Assembly (NCBI GenBank): GCA_015698045.1
Contig: BLAL01000274.1
Location: 992,001-1,056,000, forward strand
Length of the DNA stretch: 64,000 nucleotides
Direction of reading: 5' to 3'
DNA from: Rhizophagus clarus
Taxonomy: Eukaryota > Glomeromycota > Glomeromycetes > Glomerales > Glomeraceae
This document shows, one piece after another, positions 12,481 through 24,445 of the stretch. Under the pieces are notes generated by a model. It worked only from the letters and a program-made list of their open reading frames with translations, had not been told where the DNA came from and did no database searches. How positions within the stretch are numbered: the stretch's first letter is position 1; the number at the start of each line of letters is the position of its first letter. The position numbers were made by a program, and so were the translations under genes.

Positions 12481-13086
12481 AAATATCGTTGTATAATTGT
12501 GAGATAATTATCAAATATTATCACATTATGTTGACCATCGATTTATAAATACGATATTTATCGATAAAGTGATAATTATCGATGTATATCTTCTGAAAAA
12601 ATTTCCTGATGTAAATTAGTAATGATATGCAATTCAATTTATATTCGACTCTGATTCGATCCAGCTGAATGATGGTCAAATTGCGTATAATAAAAATTAA
12701 ACTATGTTCGACCTCACACGAATAATGGCCGAATTGTATTCACTTTTCTATATTAAATAATGGTTATAATATATTTACTATATTAATATTATTAATTGCT
12801 AATTCACCGATCAATCAGAGCAGATTTATATGATAAATTTGAGGCGATCGTCATATTGATAATCTCTAATGCGCAGTAATCACGTAACATATAGAGCACA
12901 AAAGTAATATATATTAGGAAAAAAAAAATTGGTGGAATGATAAACTGAATCTGAAAGTTTTGATTTAGTCATTTAAAAAACTTTTTCATCTCCTATTTAA
13001 AAACTTTTATATAGAAAAAATGGAGATTTGAGTAGGTCAAAAATATAGTAAAATTAAAAATTTTATTGATTTATATTATAAAAGTA

Positions 13087-15706
13087 TTATCTTTTTTGCC
13101 GCTTACGACTATTTTTACTATTACCACCTTCATTTTCAATTCTTTTATTAGTTTCACCTATTATTCTTTGTTCTGCTGATTCTTTGCGTAAGCTTGCGGA
13201 ATATCTTGTAATCCAACCCTCAATTGTTTTTATTTCTAGTACTTCATCTTTTTGAATTTCACCTTCTTCTGCTAATTTATTTAGCTCTATATACATATCT
13301 TTTGCAGACATTCGATCTGTTTTGTTCACATTTCCCGCCAAAAAAAATCCTTCCAAATAAGCTTTTACTAATACTGTTATACGCTTTCCAACATCCCTTT
13401 GGCCATATTTCTGGTTACTCTTGAGCGCCCACCCATTTTCTAACTGAAATTTATCGCTTATGTCTATAATAATAAAAGTAACTCCTAAACTATAATTTGT
13501 ATAAAAAAGACTTACATTACCGAGACAGTCTGGCTGTACCTACCTGTAGGACAGATTTGGGTATTATTTCCAATTTCTAATATGCTTTTATTTGTTTTAT
13601 CTGTGAAAGAAAAAAAAATGATTATTTTATTATCTTTTGAACGAAAATATTTTTCACCTACAACGTACCTTTAATCTGAACTATAGGGAAATTCCATGGC
13701 AAATTTGGTTTGGTATGTGTAGAAATATCAGGAGTTGGCTTGTGCAAAGATTCGTCAATTAACTTTGAGATGTCGGTTGCAGAATAATGTGATCATTTGC
13801 CTATATGTGGTAAAGTCTGAGCCTGAATATATCCGATGAATAGATCTTCAATTGGCCATTCAAAATATGATAACTTGGTAATGCCAGATATAGTTTTAAC
13901 AGGCACATGATTTCATTTTGGTTCCAGATGAGCAACAGAAGTTCCGCCAAGATTCTTTATCGCGTCTTCTATTTTCTCACCATTATCTAAATTATACCCG
14001 ACTTTTACGTATCTCTTGATGGAATGAGCTATCTAAAAGGAATTGGTATTGATAATCTACTGTTATATAGTGTTTTGTAGACGAAATCAATATTTTATCA
14101 AATGAAACCATAACTTACCTGCGCATGATGCGAATCAACACTAGATTTTGCCTCCCCAGGCTCGAAAAAATGCTATCCACGAATGTCAATTCCATACCAA
14201 TGATCCCAATTTGCGACAACGGTCATTAATTCCAAATTGTGGTAGTGACCGCCGTTATCAGAAAAAATTTTGATCCACTTTGGTTTTGGATCTAAAGTTT
14301 CAAAAACAGCATCAAAAGATGATGTAGTAAACCAAGCATCTTGCTTGGTATCGGTAGACCAGTGGTCAAATGCTTGTACATTTAGTTATAAAGCATTATA
14401 TTTTGTAAAAACCAAAATTGTGTGAAGCGTCCAGCCACGTTTTCCAAAGAACTGCTCCTTGGTTTCACAGGCACTTTTAGGTAAGATCCTCATTTTGTAA
14501 TCACACACTAGAATTGCGCCATCATCGTCAAGTTCTAAAAGCTTTGCTTTAAATTGATTATTCAGATGGACTTTTCTTGCCTGGTGAGCAAGAAAATAAC
14601 AAAGTTTATTACGTGATTCTTCAATTATAGTTTGAAAATTCTCTGGAAGTACCACAGTTAAATGTTCAAGAAGCACGAATAGTTGATCACACATGGTGCA
14701 ATGGCTCTTATGTTCTTGTGTACACTCTCCGAACGCGTATAATAAGCAGTGATTAATTGTATCCGTATGTGGTACTGTGCCATCTTCATTTACAATAAGT
14801 TCATTTTCGAAATCTCATTTTAGATGATGGCGTAATTTTTCAAGTTCATTTACTAGTGAATTCTTGAGTTTTTGAGATTTTTATTTTTTTTTTTTTAAAA
14901 AAAATTAGAAAATAACAATTTTTTATAAATAATAAATTCAAACAAAATTTTGTTACATAAAATTCTCATTGTATACCCGTGATTCCTTTTCTACATGTAA
15001 TTGTACCAAACTAATTAGCGTATCAAACACTTCATAACAATATTCATTGCAAATATTACATAGCCCTCCCAAATCTTTTTGATACACATATCGACCACTT
15101 GCCAAACGTGCCATAAAAGAGGTCCTCTTTATTCCATCAGGATAAGCTGCCTCAAATTTTTGCCATAGAGTTTCTTTGCTATCTTTTAGATATAGTAACG
15201 GTAGATTGATTTTTGGATCAACACGATAAGAGCTCATTGTGACATTTTCTTTGTCAGAAAAAAAGCTCTCGAATTCTCTATCTTTTATTTCAGAGATACA
15301 ACTTTGTGTTACAACTAGTTTTATTTTTGCAGGACATCCTGGACCATTTATGCGACTATATTTCGTTGAGGCACTAATTAAATCGTTTGAAGTCTAAAAA
15401 GAAATTGTGGTAAGTTTATTTTATTTATGAAATAACAAACAACATCATATTCGAACTTACCTGCAATTTTTTTTGTATTTCTCTAAATCCAAACTTTTCT
15501 ATTATAATAGAAAGAATTCGTTGCTTTCCATCTAATCCGCTTTTATTAACTTTAATCACTTCTTTAAAACATTTCCAGAATTTATCGATGGTTATTTTCA
15601 ATTGATTATTTTCTTTTTTAAATTCAGCTTCATTATTGTAAACACCATTTAGCAAATTCTTATTGAACAAGTATAGAAGCACGGTACTATCACTACTGGA
15701 ATTCAT
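13087..15706 (-). pseudogene. DDE-like gene of unknown family carried by the CACTA element
   Basis: I do not know a name for this family. Read from 15706 leftward, exons are joined by good introns (for example GTAAGTTCG donor near 15462, GTAAGTTAT donor near 14119). In order: a Lys-rich N-terminal part with DKFWKCFKEVIKVN; a Cys-containing part LGGLCNICNEYCYEV; HQARKVHLNNQFKAKLLELD; CDYKMRI; QAFDHWSTDTKQDAWF; IFSDNGGHYHN; FEPGEAKSSVDSHHA; and a C-terminal part ending in KTIEGWITRYSASLRKE. Asp at 14500-14502, Asp at 14257-14259 and Glu at 14152-14154 have D-x80-D-x34-E spacing, as expected of an RNase H-like transposase or integrase core. Several in-frame stops show that this copy is broken. 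It lies downstream of the CACTA transposase on the same strand. It could be a second transposition protein or the transposase of a separate old element. Confidence 0.55.
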
Positions 15707-15789
15707 CGCGCATGTCCAAAATTCAGGCTATAATAAAAGTAAGTTTTTATTTAGTAAAATTGATTCAATTTTTCAACTATATGATTATA

Positions 15790-16839
15790 TCAGATCAAAT
15801 TTTGTGAAATTTTAGTATAAATGGTTAACTCCAAAAAATTTACTTTCGATTTTTCCTTTTTATAAGATGTTATGTTCGTATAACCCATGCTTTTTATCAT
15901 CAACCTCCAAGCACGTAGCTCCCGATCATTAAATTTGTAGTTCAGCGGATATAGTGGTTTAAGATGCACCATAAACTCTATAATATTTGACTCTTGTTCT
16001 TTCCACTCAATAAAAAACTTATGCCAATTAAGATCAAAAATGGTAGTTTGACGTTTTAGATACCATTTGAACGCTTGGATCATTATTTCGATATTATCCC
16101 ATTCATTCACGCTACATATTGGTAATTTTGCATAAATTTTCAATGCATTGATTGTAGTGGAATGTTCGATTCCAAATAAAATGCCACCATCATAATTTTT
16201 CAATATCCCTGTTTTCTTCCAAACTTCAGTTGGTGAGATATCACTATAGTATGCGATTTTTTCTTTCTTCTGAAATACCTCTATACAATACCCTTTACAT
16301 TCAATTTTTTGTACAAAAAGACTTTGCTTGTCTTGATATTTGAATATAAAACTTGATTGATACCCAACCATATTGTTATTTGAGTCACCTAACTTTATAA
16401 TCAGAATAATAAGCTTGTCAACTGTTATTTTGAAAGGACAAAATAAAACATCAGATAATAGTTTTTGAGTAATATTTTCATTATCAAATCCTAAAACTGA
16501 AGGTCCTGAATATCGTGTTTTATTATTGAAAAGATTGTTGTAGGTTTTATTTACAGCTTCTGAAGCAGAGAAATAAACTTTTGAAGCTACATCAGATTTA
16601 CAGATATAGCCTGATTTAATGCCATCCTCTGCACTGACAATACGAACAATAAATATGGTCTTGTTAAGTTCCAATTGGACTCTCATGTTTAGTCTTAAAG
16701 GTATACATATTTGTTTCTTTTCGTTGAAAATTTTTCTATCAGTAAAAGTCCACCAATTTACCGAATATACACCATAATGAAGTGTTGGAACAAGACTACC
16801 CAAAGAAAGAAGTTGTATTGTTTGTTTTTTAAAAGACAT
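15790..16839 (-). CDS. Unknown 349-residue protein carried by the CACTA element
   Basis: An intact frame of 349 codons from ATG at 16839, the longest unbroken frame in the window. I do not recognise it. The sequence is mixed alpha/beta in look, with no membrane segment, no Cys cluster and no obvious catalytic motif. Phrases such as RYSGPSVLGFDNENITQKLL and WYLKRQTTIFDLNWHKFFIE suggest a folded, aromatic-rich domain. It lies 262 bases downstream of the transposase stop and 84 bases upstream of the DDE-like gene, all on the minus strand. That order suggests a transposon-borne gene set rather than a host gene. Its intactness next to broken genes is odd and could mean younger age, selection or chance. 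Confidence 0.6.
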   Translation of the reverse strand: MSFKKQTIQLLSLGSLVPTLHYGVYSVNWWTFTDRKIFNEKKQICIPLRLNMRVQLELNKTIFIVRIVSAEDGIKSGYICKSDVASKVYFSASEAVNKTYNNLFNNKTRYSGPSVLGFDNENITQKLLSDVLFCPFKITVDKLIILIIKLGDSNNNMVGYQSSFIFKYQDKQSLFVQKIECKGYCIEVFQKKEKIAYYSDISPTEVWKKTGILKNYDGGILFGIEHSTTINALKIYAKLPICSVNEWDNIEIMIQAFKWYLKRQTTIFDLNWHKFFIEWKEQESNIIEFMVHLKPLYPLNYKFNDRELRAWRLMIKSMGYTNITSYKKEKSKVNFLELTIYTKISQNLI

Positions 16840-17100
16840 GAGAAACTAATTAGTAAAGAAACGGAGATTTGAAAAATCTTCATTTTATTATTTGTTATTA
16901 ACCCCGCGATTTACTATTAAATTTCGACCACGTGCTCTGATCATTACACGAATCACGAATTAAGTATAATAAAAAACAATGATACAATATTTGTTAAAAA
17001 ATGTTTAAACAATTCAGACTAGTATAAATGTTATATTAAATCAACGCAAATGAAACTTTCTATTTATAGGAATAATGGCTAAAGATTTTCTGGCATTAGA

Positions 17101-20100
17101 TCAATCTGATTTTTTGTATTTTACAGGTATAAACTGACCTAAAATGTTGTGTATTGGGATTATATTGTCTCTACTGCTTAAATAGAAACTATCTTCCCAT
17201 AATTCGACGTTACAAGTTTCGACATCATCGTCAATACTGAAATGGAATCAGGATGTCAAATTTGCCAGTTTGTACCATTTGATGTAAGCCAATTTGTGTG
17301 TCAAATTATGGGAGGATAAATGAACGCTATGTTCGAAAAAAAATTGGATTTGACTTGGGTAAGTATCGACGCTATTTTCATCACGATTAATAAATTTAGC
17401 TAAGACAAATGAGCTCTTAATATATTGTGTTGTAGCAGCAGATCCAAAAATTTCTGCACCGATTTGATATCTTCCATATCGATTCGCTTTGTTGATAACA
17501 ATCGTTGAATTGAATAAATTTTCTGTGAACGGTTTTCTGAATATAGAATCTACGTATGTATCCTTATAATATTCAATAAGTAAATCGTAAATTTGTTCAT
17601 CAAGACGAATATCTTCAGATTGTGGTGCTAAAAATATACCCAGAAATTTCTCACAACCAGTAATTGGTGATTCTAATATATTTCTGGAATTCATCAAAAA
17701 TTGATACATTTCATTTGTTGGAAATTCAAAAAGAGAACTGACAGAAAGTCGTTTATTGAGTAATTTGATGCCAATTACTTTTGAACTTGAGCTGAAAATA
17801 TTGTTTATTTGTGTTTCAGTTGTCAATCAACGCATTAGTTCAGGTTCAATTTGGCGGTGGCTATTAGGCAACGATTCTAATAAATATTTTATTATTAATC
17901 TTTGCTTAATGGAATAATATAATTCGAAAAATCAACATAGCAAATGAATTTAAATTTGAATTACCTAATATGCCATTTATTCGTTCAAAGCTAAAGCACC
18001 AGAACGAATACAGAAGTCCGTAATCGTAAGAGCACTTACATAAATGTAATGATAGGTGGAGGTTTGGCGTTATTTTTCCTTCGCCATAATGCTCTTCGAT
18101 CAATTTAATTATCTTTACTAAAAGTTTATGGGCTTTTTTCATATCATTAATCTCCACAATTCGTCTAACTAAAATCGTACAAACTCTTACAAAATACGTA
18201 AGAATTTTGCGATCTTTATTCAGAAGATGATTCCATAATACAACAGTGGCGTATATTAGGAAAAAGTTGCGCCATTGGTCAGCGATAAAGTTAGAAAAAC
18301 CTTCACCGCAATGGATTTTACCAGGAATTTGTCCTAAATATGATGGTAGCTTAAATTCGCTCATTTTTTTTGAATTGATTGAAAAGCTTTTTCTGTTAAT
18401 ACATCTTTATTAATCTATATTCGTTTTGTTATCCATTTTGCGATTTCTAAAAAAAGGCAGTGCATCAGATCTATAACAATAAACCAAATCAGATCAAAAT
18501 ATGAGAGTCTTAATATTTCAGACTACCTTACGCCATTAACCTTGACGAATCACTCTCTTTCTGTGTTAGATTTGTATCATCGCCATTCCAAAGCCTTTTG
18601 ACAATGCTCTACTGGATCTTTCATGATAAACCAGTCACTCATATCTGCCATGCCACCAAAATTGCGATTATTGGCCCTTTTTTCGCATCGATGACATGAT
18701 GCGAGGGCAGAGATATGCCCGCATAATTTTCGAGCTCCAGGAATATCGCACAAAGCAATTATTAATGCAGCTCAAATATCTTTGCCATTTGGACATTCAT
18801 TGGTGTGATTAAGATTCACGCCTTCCCAAAGTGACTGTAATTTTGTTATTATTGGCAAAAGATAATGATTAACTTTATGCAATTTAACCTCATCAGGCCC
18901 TGGTAATATGCCGAGTATAAACACATTTTTGGGCTTAAATCGAACATCTCGAGGTAGATTGCATATTACTACGTATATTACACCTGTACTGTAAATCGTT
19001 CTTTTGTAAGGCTGGAACCAATCCAAATTCATCATTAATCCTAGATGAGCATCAGCCTTGTCTAGTCGGAAAAAGTTATTTGACTATTATTCAGACGATT
19101 CCTTAATATTTTTTCATATTTGGTCGTTATAAATATCTGATAGAACATTGTCAATTATTGAACAACATGTTCAATGCCGCAGTAATTCTTCAAATCCTGG
19201 CCGCTTGAACATACTAGAAAGCTGCTGTTGTATACTCGAGACTGGATAAATTAATTCAGGAACAATTGATATACTATTATTTAAAGAAATTTTCTTCCCT
19301 AAAGGAGTACAACATTGTTTTAATCTCTTTGTAGCCAAATTTGGAAATTTGACATGGCTGCATTTTATAACAGTATTATTATCTTTTGATATTATCTCCT
19401 CTTTTTTGTATAATTTGTGGCATTTTTGGCAGGCTGCAAACTGCGTAAATCAATCAAAAAGTCTTAACTTTTTTCTTAGCATGTACAATGAATTTGGGAA
19501 TGATTTGTAATTGATATTTTTATATACTTTCAAATATTATTTTAATAAATTGTATTAATTCCTCAATTGCGGTATTTGGTATGTTATGACTCGACCTGAA
19601 TTTAATAATCCATATCAAAATCCTTTTAATTAATTCATCTGTTGGTAATTCTGAAATATCTGGTATGTCTGAAATATCTGGTATGTTGAACATAGGATGA
19701 GAGTAATTCTCAAAATTATCTGAAAAATCATTATCTTCATCATTAGGAGAATCTTCTTGTATCGAAGATTCACTAGTGTAGATATTATCCGTGTCATATT
19801 CAGCTGGCATATTATAAGAGGAATCTTCAGCGACTAGCTCAACTTCAGTGATACGACAAAATGTGCCTAGTTTTGCTTTTTTTTTGCGTGGAAGAAATAT
19901 ATATTTCTGTTCCTCATACGTATCATTATCAGAATGTATATCAATAGATATTGTCGTATCTTGTGGTTCTGCTAACGATATTGTCGAATCAATCAGTTCT
20001 ACTAACTCTTGAGACGTTGGAGTCTTATCGCGATTTAATAGTTTCAAAGAAGTCATTTGCTCATTCGTTTGCTCATGTTCCTCCTTCGTACATGGATCGA

Positions 20101-20161
20101 CCATTTTCCCATTACAATGGCTGCAAAAGCACAAAACTTTCTCTCTTGATTTTCTGATCAT
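17101..20161 (-). pseudogene. CACTA transposase (Tnp2/Plavaka-like)
   Basis: The product starts near 20161 with a Cys/His finger-like segment (CFCSHCNGKMVDPCTKEEH) and an acidic region (to about 19520). The next block has AACQKCHKLY. The core reads LMMNLDWFQPYKRTIYSTGV, YVVICNLPRDVRF, ILGILPGPDEVKLHKVNHYL, HTNECPNGKDI, ALCDIPGARKLCGHIS and SCHRCEKRANNRNFGGM, then LIWFIVIDLMHCLFLEIAKW. DUF4218-like blocks follow: GKITPNLHLSLHLCKCSYDY and YSFWCFSFERINGILG. The C-terminus includes THKLAYIKWYK, CNVELWED, SRDNIIPIHNILGQF and a TGA at 17101-17103. This order is that of the CACTA/Plavaka transposase. Stops occur at several points, including TGA at 18772-18774 where Arg is usual. Introns are likely near 17830-17935 and 18370-18420. 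The gene appears inactive. Confidence 0.8.
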
Positions 20162-20795
20162 AAATTCAGTAGATGTTTGTTCAGAGGTCGATGAACTAGG
20201 ATTATTATATTCGTCTATGATATTAGCAGCAATGCATTTTCTTCCACCTTTTTCATTTTTTAATAAAAGTCAGATACGATAAAGTTGTAATATGACTTTT
20301 ACGTTGAATAAAGTTATAATATACTTTGTTATATTTAATTAATAGTAATTTTTTATTAATATCAAATTTTTAGTGATGTCGAATTTTTAGTGATATTGTG
20401 ATTATATTCTGTTTTAAAATGATATTAATGGTATAATTAACAAAATAGACAAATTTGAATACGAAAAATTAGACGTAAGAAGTTGAATAGAAAATTAAAT
20501 GAAAACTGAAATTTAAAAAAATAAAATATATACTATACCACGCACTCAATGTGATTTAACTGTTCAATTAATTGAAAGTCTAGTTTGATGCGAAAGTTTA
20601 AGTCTAATATGATCACGCCTATTGAAAGTCTAATTTTATATAAATGTTTGTGATCGTTAATTGTTAAAAGTCTAATTTGATAGTAAAGAAATAGATATAA
20701 ATAGTGGTCCAATTTCCTCGTTCTATACAAAAAAATTGCTCTTTTTTCTTTTTTAAAAAATAATAATAAAAAATAAAAATAATTTTAAAACAATA
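20162..20795. promoter_or_regulatory. Shared upstream region of divergent transposase and accessory genes
   Basis: This AT-rich gap separates the transposase (leftward) from the accessory gene (rightward) and should hold both promoters. It contains three loose copies of a word like AATTGAAAGTCTAATTTGAT (about 20565-20690). No clear TATA assignment is possible in such AT-rich DNA. Confidence 0.35.
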
Positions 20796-20819
20796 ATGGC
20801 TTGTAAGAAACCATTAAAA

Positions 20820-21200
20820 CCCAAATGCTCCTTCACCAGATATTACTGGTTTGTCCACACCATCACCACATACAACATCAACTTCTCCACGAAATATTGC
20901 TTTAACATCAACACCAACTAATACCACTGTTTCATCTACATCACGAAATATTGCCACATCATGAGTGTTAACACCAACTAATACTACACCACGAAATATT
21001 GCCACATCACGAATGTCAACACCAACTAATATTACATCATGAAATATTGCCACATCACGAGCGTCAACACCAACTAATACTACACCACGAAATATTACCA
21101 CACCACAAGTATCAATACCAACTAATACCACCGCCTTGTCTACACCACGAAATATTGCCACACTACGAAATATTGCTTCAACACCAACATCACTAAATAC
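20820..21200. repeat. Coding minisatellite in the accessory gene
   Basis: Degenerate tandem copies of a unit of about 54-60 bases with the words ACCAACTAATACTACA, CACGAAATATTGCCACATCA and GTCAACACCAACTAATA. In the gene's frame they code for a TPTNTTPRNIATS-type repeat. Typical of fast-evolving, disordered N-terminal regions of transposon accessory proteins. Confidence 0.7.
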
Positions 21201-21202
21201 TA

Positions 21203-21679
21203 CCGTATATCATGGGCCACAATACCCCACCTATGTATAGTACTCCCCTCAAGAAATTTGCGAGAATTTTAAAGTACCCGGGTACTTTACATAGAGAATT
21301 CCAATTTAAAGCTTAAAATTTTGTAAAATACCTGGGGTATAATACTAGATCAATATATAATGTATATTCCAGATATATAAAAACGCCAGAACAATTAGTT
21401 TCAGCATTTTTTTTTTACTTTATATATAAAAAATACTGGAACAGTCAGTTTTGCGTTTTTATATATATAAAAATGCCGGAACAATCAGTTTCAGCGTTTT
21501 TTTTGCATTTCGCCAATCTAATTAAACCCAGGTATTATGCATAGCATATACCCCGGGTATTTTAAAAATCCTGCACCCCCCCTATGTATAGTATCCACCC
21601 GTGTATAGTACCCCTGGATACAGGCCAAAACCCCCAAAATTTGCAAGATACCTGGGGTACTGTAGCCCGTGATATACGG
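21203..21679. mobile_element. MITE with TA duplication and AGTACCCC motifs
   Basis: Ends are inverted: CCGTATATCATGGGCCACA on the left and the complement of CCGTATATCACGGGCTACAG on the right, both followed by TACCCC-type sequence and flanked by TA. The interior is built from imperfect words such as ATAGTACCCC and GGGTACTTT, and from three copies of a block like AAACGCCAGAACAATTAGTT. It codes for nothing and interrupts the accessory gene, so it is a non-autonomous DNA transposon, probably of a TA-targeting superfamily. Confidence 0.75.
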
Positions 21680-22729
21680 TAATACTACAGCTTCCTTTAG
21701 ACTTGTTATTTCACAAAATATTTTAGTCTCATTAAGTCAAACTCAAACTCAATTTTAATGAACTTCTGATATTATTAAAAGATATTCTAATATTAATGTA
21801 CTGAAAAGTTACTGTTCACATCACGAAGAAGGAGCACCAAGAAATGTTCGACCGAGTTATGAAGAAGCGGATAAACTGAATTTTTTGTTATATTTTAATA
21901 TTTATTATATTACATCTGTTCGTTATAATTCGATACATATCCTTATAATTTAAAATAGGTAATTTAGAGCTAAGAAATTTAAAAAATGAAACCCTTTGAC
22001 TACAGAATGAATTGAATCAGAAAAAGGTCAAAGTATCAGAAATGAAACGAAAAATAGATAATTTGCAAGATCGTGTTCGTAAGATCGAGGAGGAGAATTC
22101 TTTACTATGGCAGTTTAATGAAATTTTTGGTGATGAATCAAACCAATTATATGAAGAGAATAAAACTCTCTAAGAAGAACTTCAACGGCTCAAGCAACTT
22201 CGCACACCTCGAAAGACTATTGATTCTCCGCAGCAATATTTAAAACGCCCCAATAAAAAATTAAAATTGAGAGAGAAATCGCCTGATGAAGTTGCCGCTT
22301 CAGCTGCAAGAGTAAGAATTTTACAAGACTATTTACAGCCGAATTGTGTTAGTGTATATATACAGCTTTTATTATTTCCTCTTATTGTTTAGGATGAAAT
22401 AAAGAACCTCTTAAAAGGTCAAATACCTGAAGAATATTGGTTGGATTACGGCAAGACTTTTAGTGAACAGACAGCAAAGATATACGAAAAATTAATACCT
22501 GAATTAAAGAGGTTGATGAGTGGACATTATAATCCGTCTGTAACCCAATTGTCGAACTGATTACGATCAATTCACAAGCATAAAAGAGATAGACAATGGA
22601 AATGACTATCAGGCCAATTAAACAAAGTCGACCGTAGAATGCATGTGAATGCGCGATTGTCTGAAGTGAGCAGTATTTTATTTTAATGCACTTCTTTTTA
22701 GTCATTTGAAATTAATCATTATATATTAT

Positions 22730-23030
22730 TTGACCATAATTTGACCATAATTTGACCATAATTTGACCATAATTTGACCATAATTTGACCATAATTTGAC
22801 CATCAATCGACCATAATTTGACCATCAATCGACCATCAATCGACCATCAATCGACGATCATTGATCTTTCAATCGGCATGCCGATTTGGTGCCGATTTTT
22901 GACATAATCCGGCATCAATCAGGTAGTACGATTTATTGCCGATTGAATATCGATTAGTTTGACCGTTCATCAATCCTGATGGTCGATTGATAGCCGATTG
23001 ATAGCTGATTTGATATCATTCGACCTGTGA
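22730..23030. repeat. Terminal-type repeat: 11-bp array plus spacer (left, inverted copy)
   Basis: Starts with about seven copies of TTTGACCATAA (11-bp period) and passes into CGACCATCAAT copies. It then reads into a unique block (GATCTTTCAATCGGCATGCC, GGTAGTACGATTTATTGCC, ATCGATTAGTTTGAC) that ends near CATTCGACCTGTG. The whole block recurs in inverse orientation at 24446-24720, so the two behave as terminal inverted repeats of a satellite-bearing element inserted in the accessory gene. Confidence 0.7.
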
Positions 23031-23188
23031 TCATCTTCAGAATCTGATTGCTCAATAGAATAACAATCATTCTGTACAAGCATTGGTAATAATTCATCTT
23101 TATCGAATTCCTTTATGTTGGCGTCATTTCTTTCATATAATTTTATTGCCGCCTTTACACATCTATTTTTTTTCTGTTGAATGGTCAA
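22970..23188 (-). pseudogene. Small gene fragment inside the satellite element
   Basis: A 72-codon minus-strand frame (MTIQQKKNRCVKAAIKLYER, then EFDKDELLPMLVQND and SDSEDDHRSND). The acidic and basic composition and the proximity to transposon accessory sequence suggest a captured piece of a transposon-associated gene. Its 5' end overlaps the start of the 11-bp array at 23181 and its 3' end lies within the spacer block. No function can be given. Confidence 0.35.
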
Positions 23189-23365
23189 ATTATGGTCAAA
23201 TTATGGTCAAATTATGGTCAAATTATGGTCAAATTATGGTCAAATTATGGTCAAATTATGGTCAAATTATGGTCAAATTATGGTCAAATTATGGTCGAAT
23301 TATGGTCGAATTATGGTCAAATTATGGTCAAATTATGGTCAAATTATGGTCAAATTATGATCGAC
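23181..23365. repeat. 11-bp satellite array ATTATGGTCAA
   Basis: About 16-17 head-to-tail copies of ATTATGGTCAA, nearly perfect, with two GGTCGAATTAT variants in the middle. Long plus-strand frames here are only a by-product of the 33-base reading cycle. Confidence 0.92.
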
Positions 23366-23369
23366 TGAC

Positions 23370-24000
23370 CAATTTTTGTAGAATCATATAACGAATAATA
23401 AAATTTATTATAGCACATAATATTTAGAATTACAAATAAAATACATAGTATCTTTATTTATATTAATAAGTATTTAAAATAAAAACATTCATCATAATAA
23501 TATGTTAGTATATGACTGATAAAGTTAGTAATATTTAATAAATAGTAAAGCGTAAATATAAAAAGTTAGTAATAATTACACAAATACAAAAAGTTAGTAT
23601 TATGAAGAGTTTGATAAAATTTATAAAAAAAAAAAGAAAAAAATACGTGATGATGTTAGTAAAATATAAAAAAAAGAATAACATTAGTAATATTAAAAAA
23701 AGAATAACATTAAAAAAAGGTAAAGTTAATATTATAAAATAAAATATAGTTAGTAATCAGTACAATAAATTTAATGACAAAAATACAATAATTAATATAC
23801 CTGTAAAATGTAATAAGAGTAAGAAGAAAATAGAAAAGAAAGAGTGTAAGAAAACAGAAAAAAAAGAGTGTATATTTTTTAAAAAATAAACAGAGTCGCG
23901 TTTAGTTATTTATATGCATGTTAAGATCAGGTCACGTGATAAAGATCAGACCGAATTTTGATTGGTTAATAATAGATAAATTGAAAAACTATGTTGTAAT
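23370..24000. repeat. AT-rich block with a direct copy at 24708-25030
   Basis: From GACCAATTTTTGTAGAATC onward this block is nearly identical to the one at 24708-25030, including ATAACGAATAATAAAATTTA and TAGTATATGACTGATAAAG. Both copies follow a GGTCAAATTAT array, so array plus flank form a duplicated unit. Farther right the copies diverge through indels in AGTTAGTAATATT repeats. No gene is seen. Confidence 0.75.
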
Positions 24001-24189
24001 TTTTTCATCTCATATAGTTATATATATAGTGATCTTTTAAATTTGTATTAAAATTTACCTTGGACTTTTGGATACCTAATTTTTTTAAAAGCTTCTATTT
24101 GTATATTACATGTGTCACGTGATATAATATTGTAAAATTTTGTTAATAAAATTTAGTATTATATGTATATTACTCGAATATGTTGCGAT

Positions 24190-24440
24190 TAATCGTGATT
24201 AATGTTACATTTGTAATACAAGTTTAAGAAAAGTTTGCTCAAACTTTTCTTAATTGTGATCATGTTACAATTGTAATACAAGTTTAAGAAAAGTTCACTC
24301 GAATTTTTCTTAATCGTGATCATGTTACATTTGTAATACAAGTTTAAGAAAAGTTCGCTTGAATTTTTCTTAATTGTGATCATGTTATACAATTGTAATA
24401 CAAGTTTAAGAAAAGTTCGCTCAAATTTTTCTTAATCGTG
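24190..24440. repeat. 60-bp satellite, four copies, each with a hairpin
   Basis: Four tandem units of 60 bases, one a little longer: TGTTACATTTGTAATACAAG, then TTTAAGAAAAGTT, a short loop, AAYTTTTCTTAA and GTGATCA. The arms TTAAGAAAAGTTT and AAACTTTTCTTAA pair perfectly in the first copy. Minus-strand frames across it are artefacts of the repeat. Confidence 0.9.
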
Positions 24441-24445
24441 TACAG

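Larger units (their letters stand above)
4932..12625 (+). mobile_element. Plavaka-type DNA transposon nested in the CACTA element
   Basis: The ends are imperfect inverted repeats. The left has TACATCGGGAAATTTTTTT then AGGGGATATATATCGAT; the right, inverted, has TACATCAGGAAATTTTTTC then AGAAGATATACATCGAT. ATCGAT-containing motifs repeat inside both ends (4968-5155; 12535-12590). The interior has two divergent gene units: an accessory gene on minus (5409-7224) and a Plavaka-like transposase on plus (8432-12083), separated by a minisatellite. The exact outer boundary is uncertain by a few bases because the sequence just outside TACATC is also similar between ends; a convincing target duplication was not found. 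Confidence 0.65.

Noticed and set aside
4932-12625. An 8-bp duplication AATTAACC/AATTAGTA for the Plavaka element
   Set aside because: Only 5 of 8 bases match, and the inverted repeats may extend into this stretch, so it is not evidence of a target duplication.
20814-21161. Minus-strand frame with repeated VVLVGVDTRDVAIFRG
   Set aside because: Shadow of the coding minisatellite of the plus-strand accessory gene.
23083-23391. Plus-strand frames coding a repeated NYGQIMVKLWS peptide
   Set aside because: They are produced by the 11-bp array reading through 33-base cycles; no start context or homology supports a gene.
24190-24440. Possible CRISPR or tRNA-like hairpin series
   Set aside because: Head-to-tail 60-bp satellite without unique spacers and without tRNA features.
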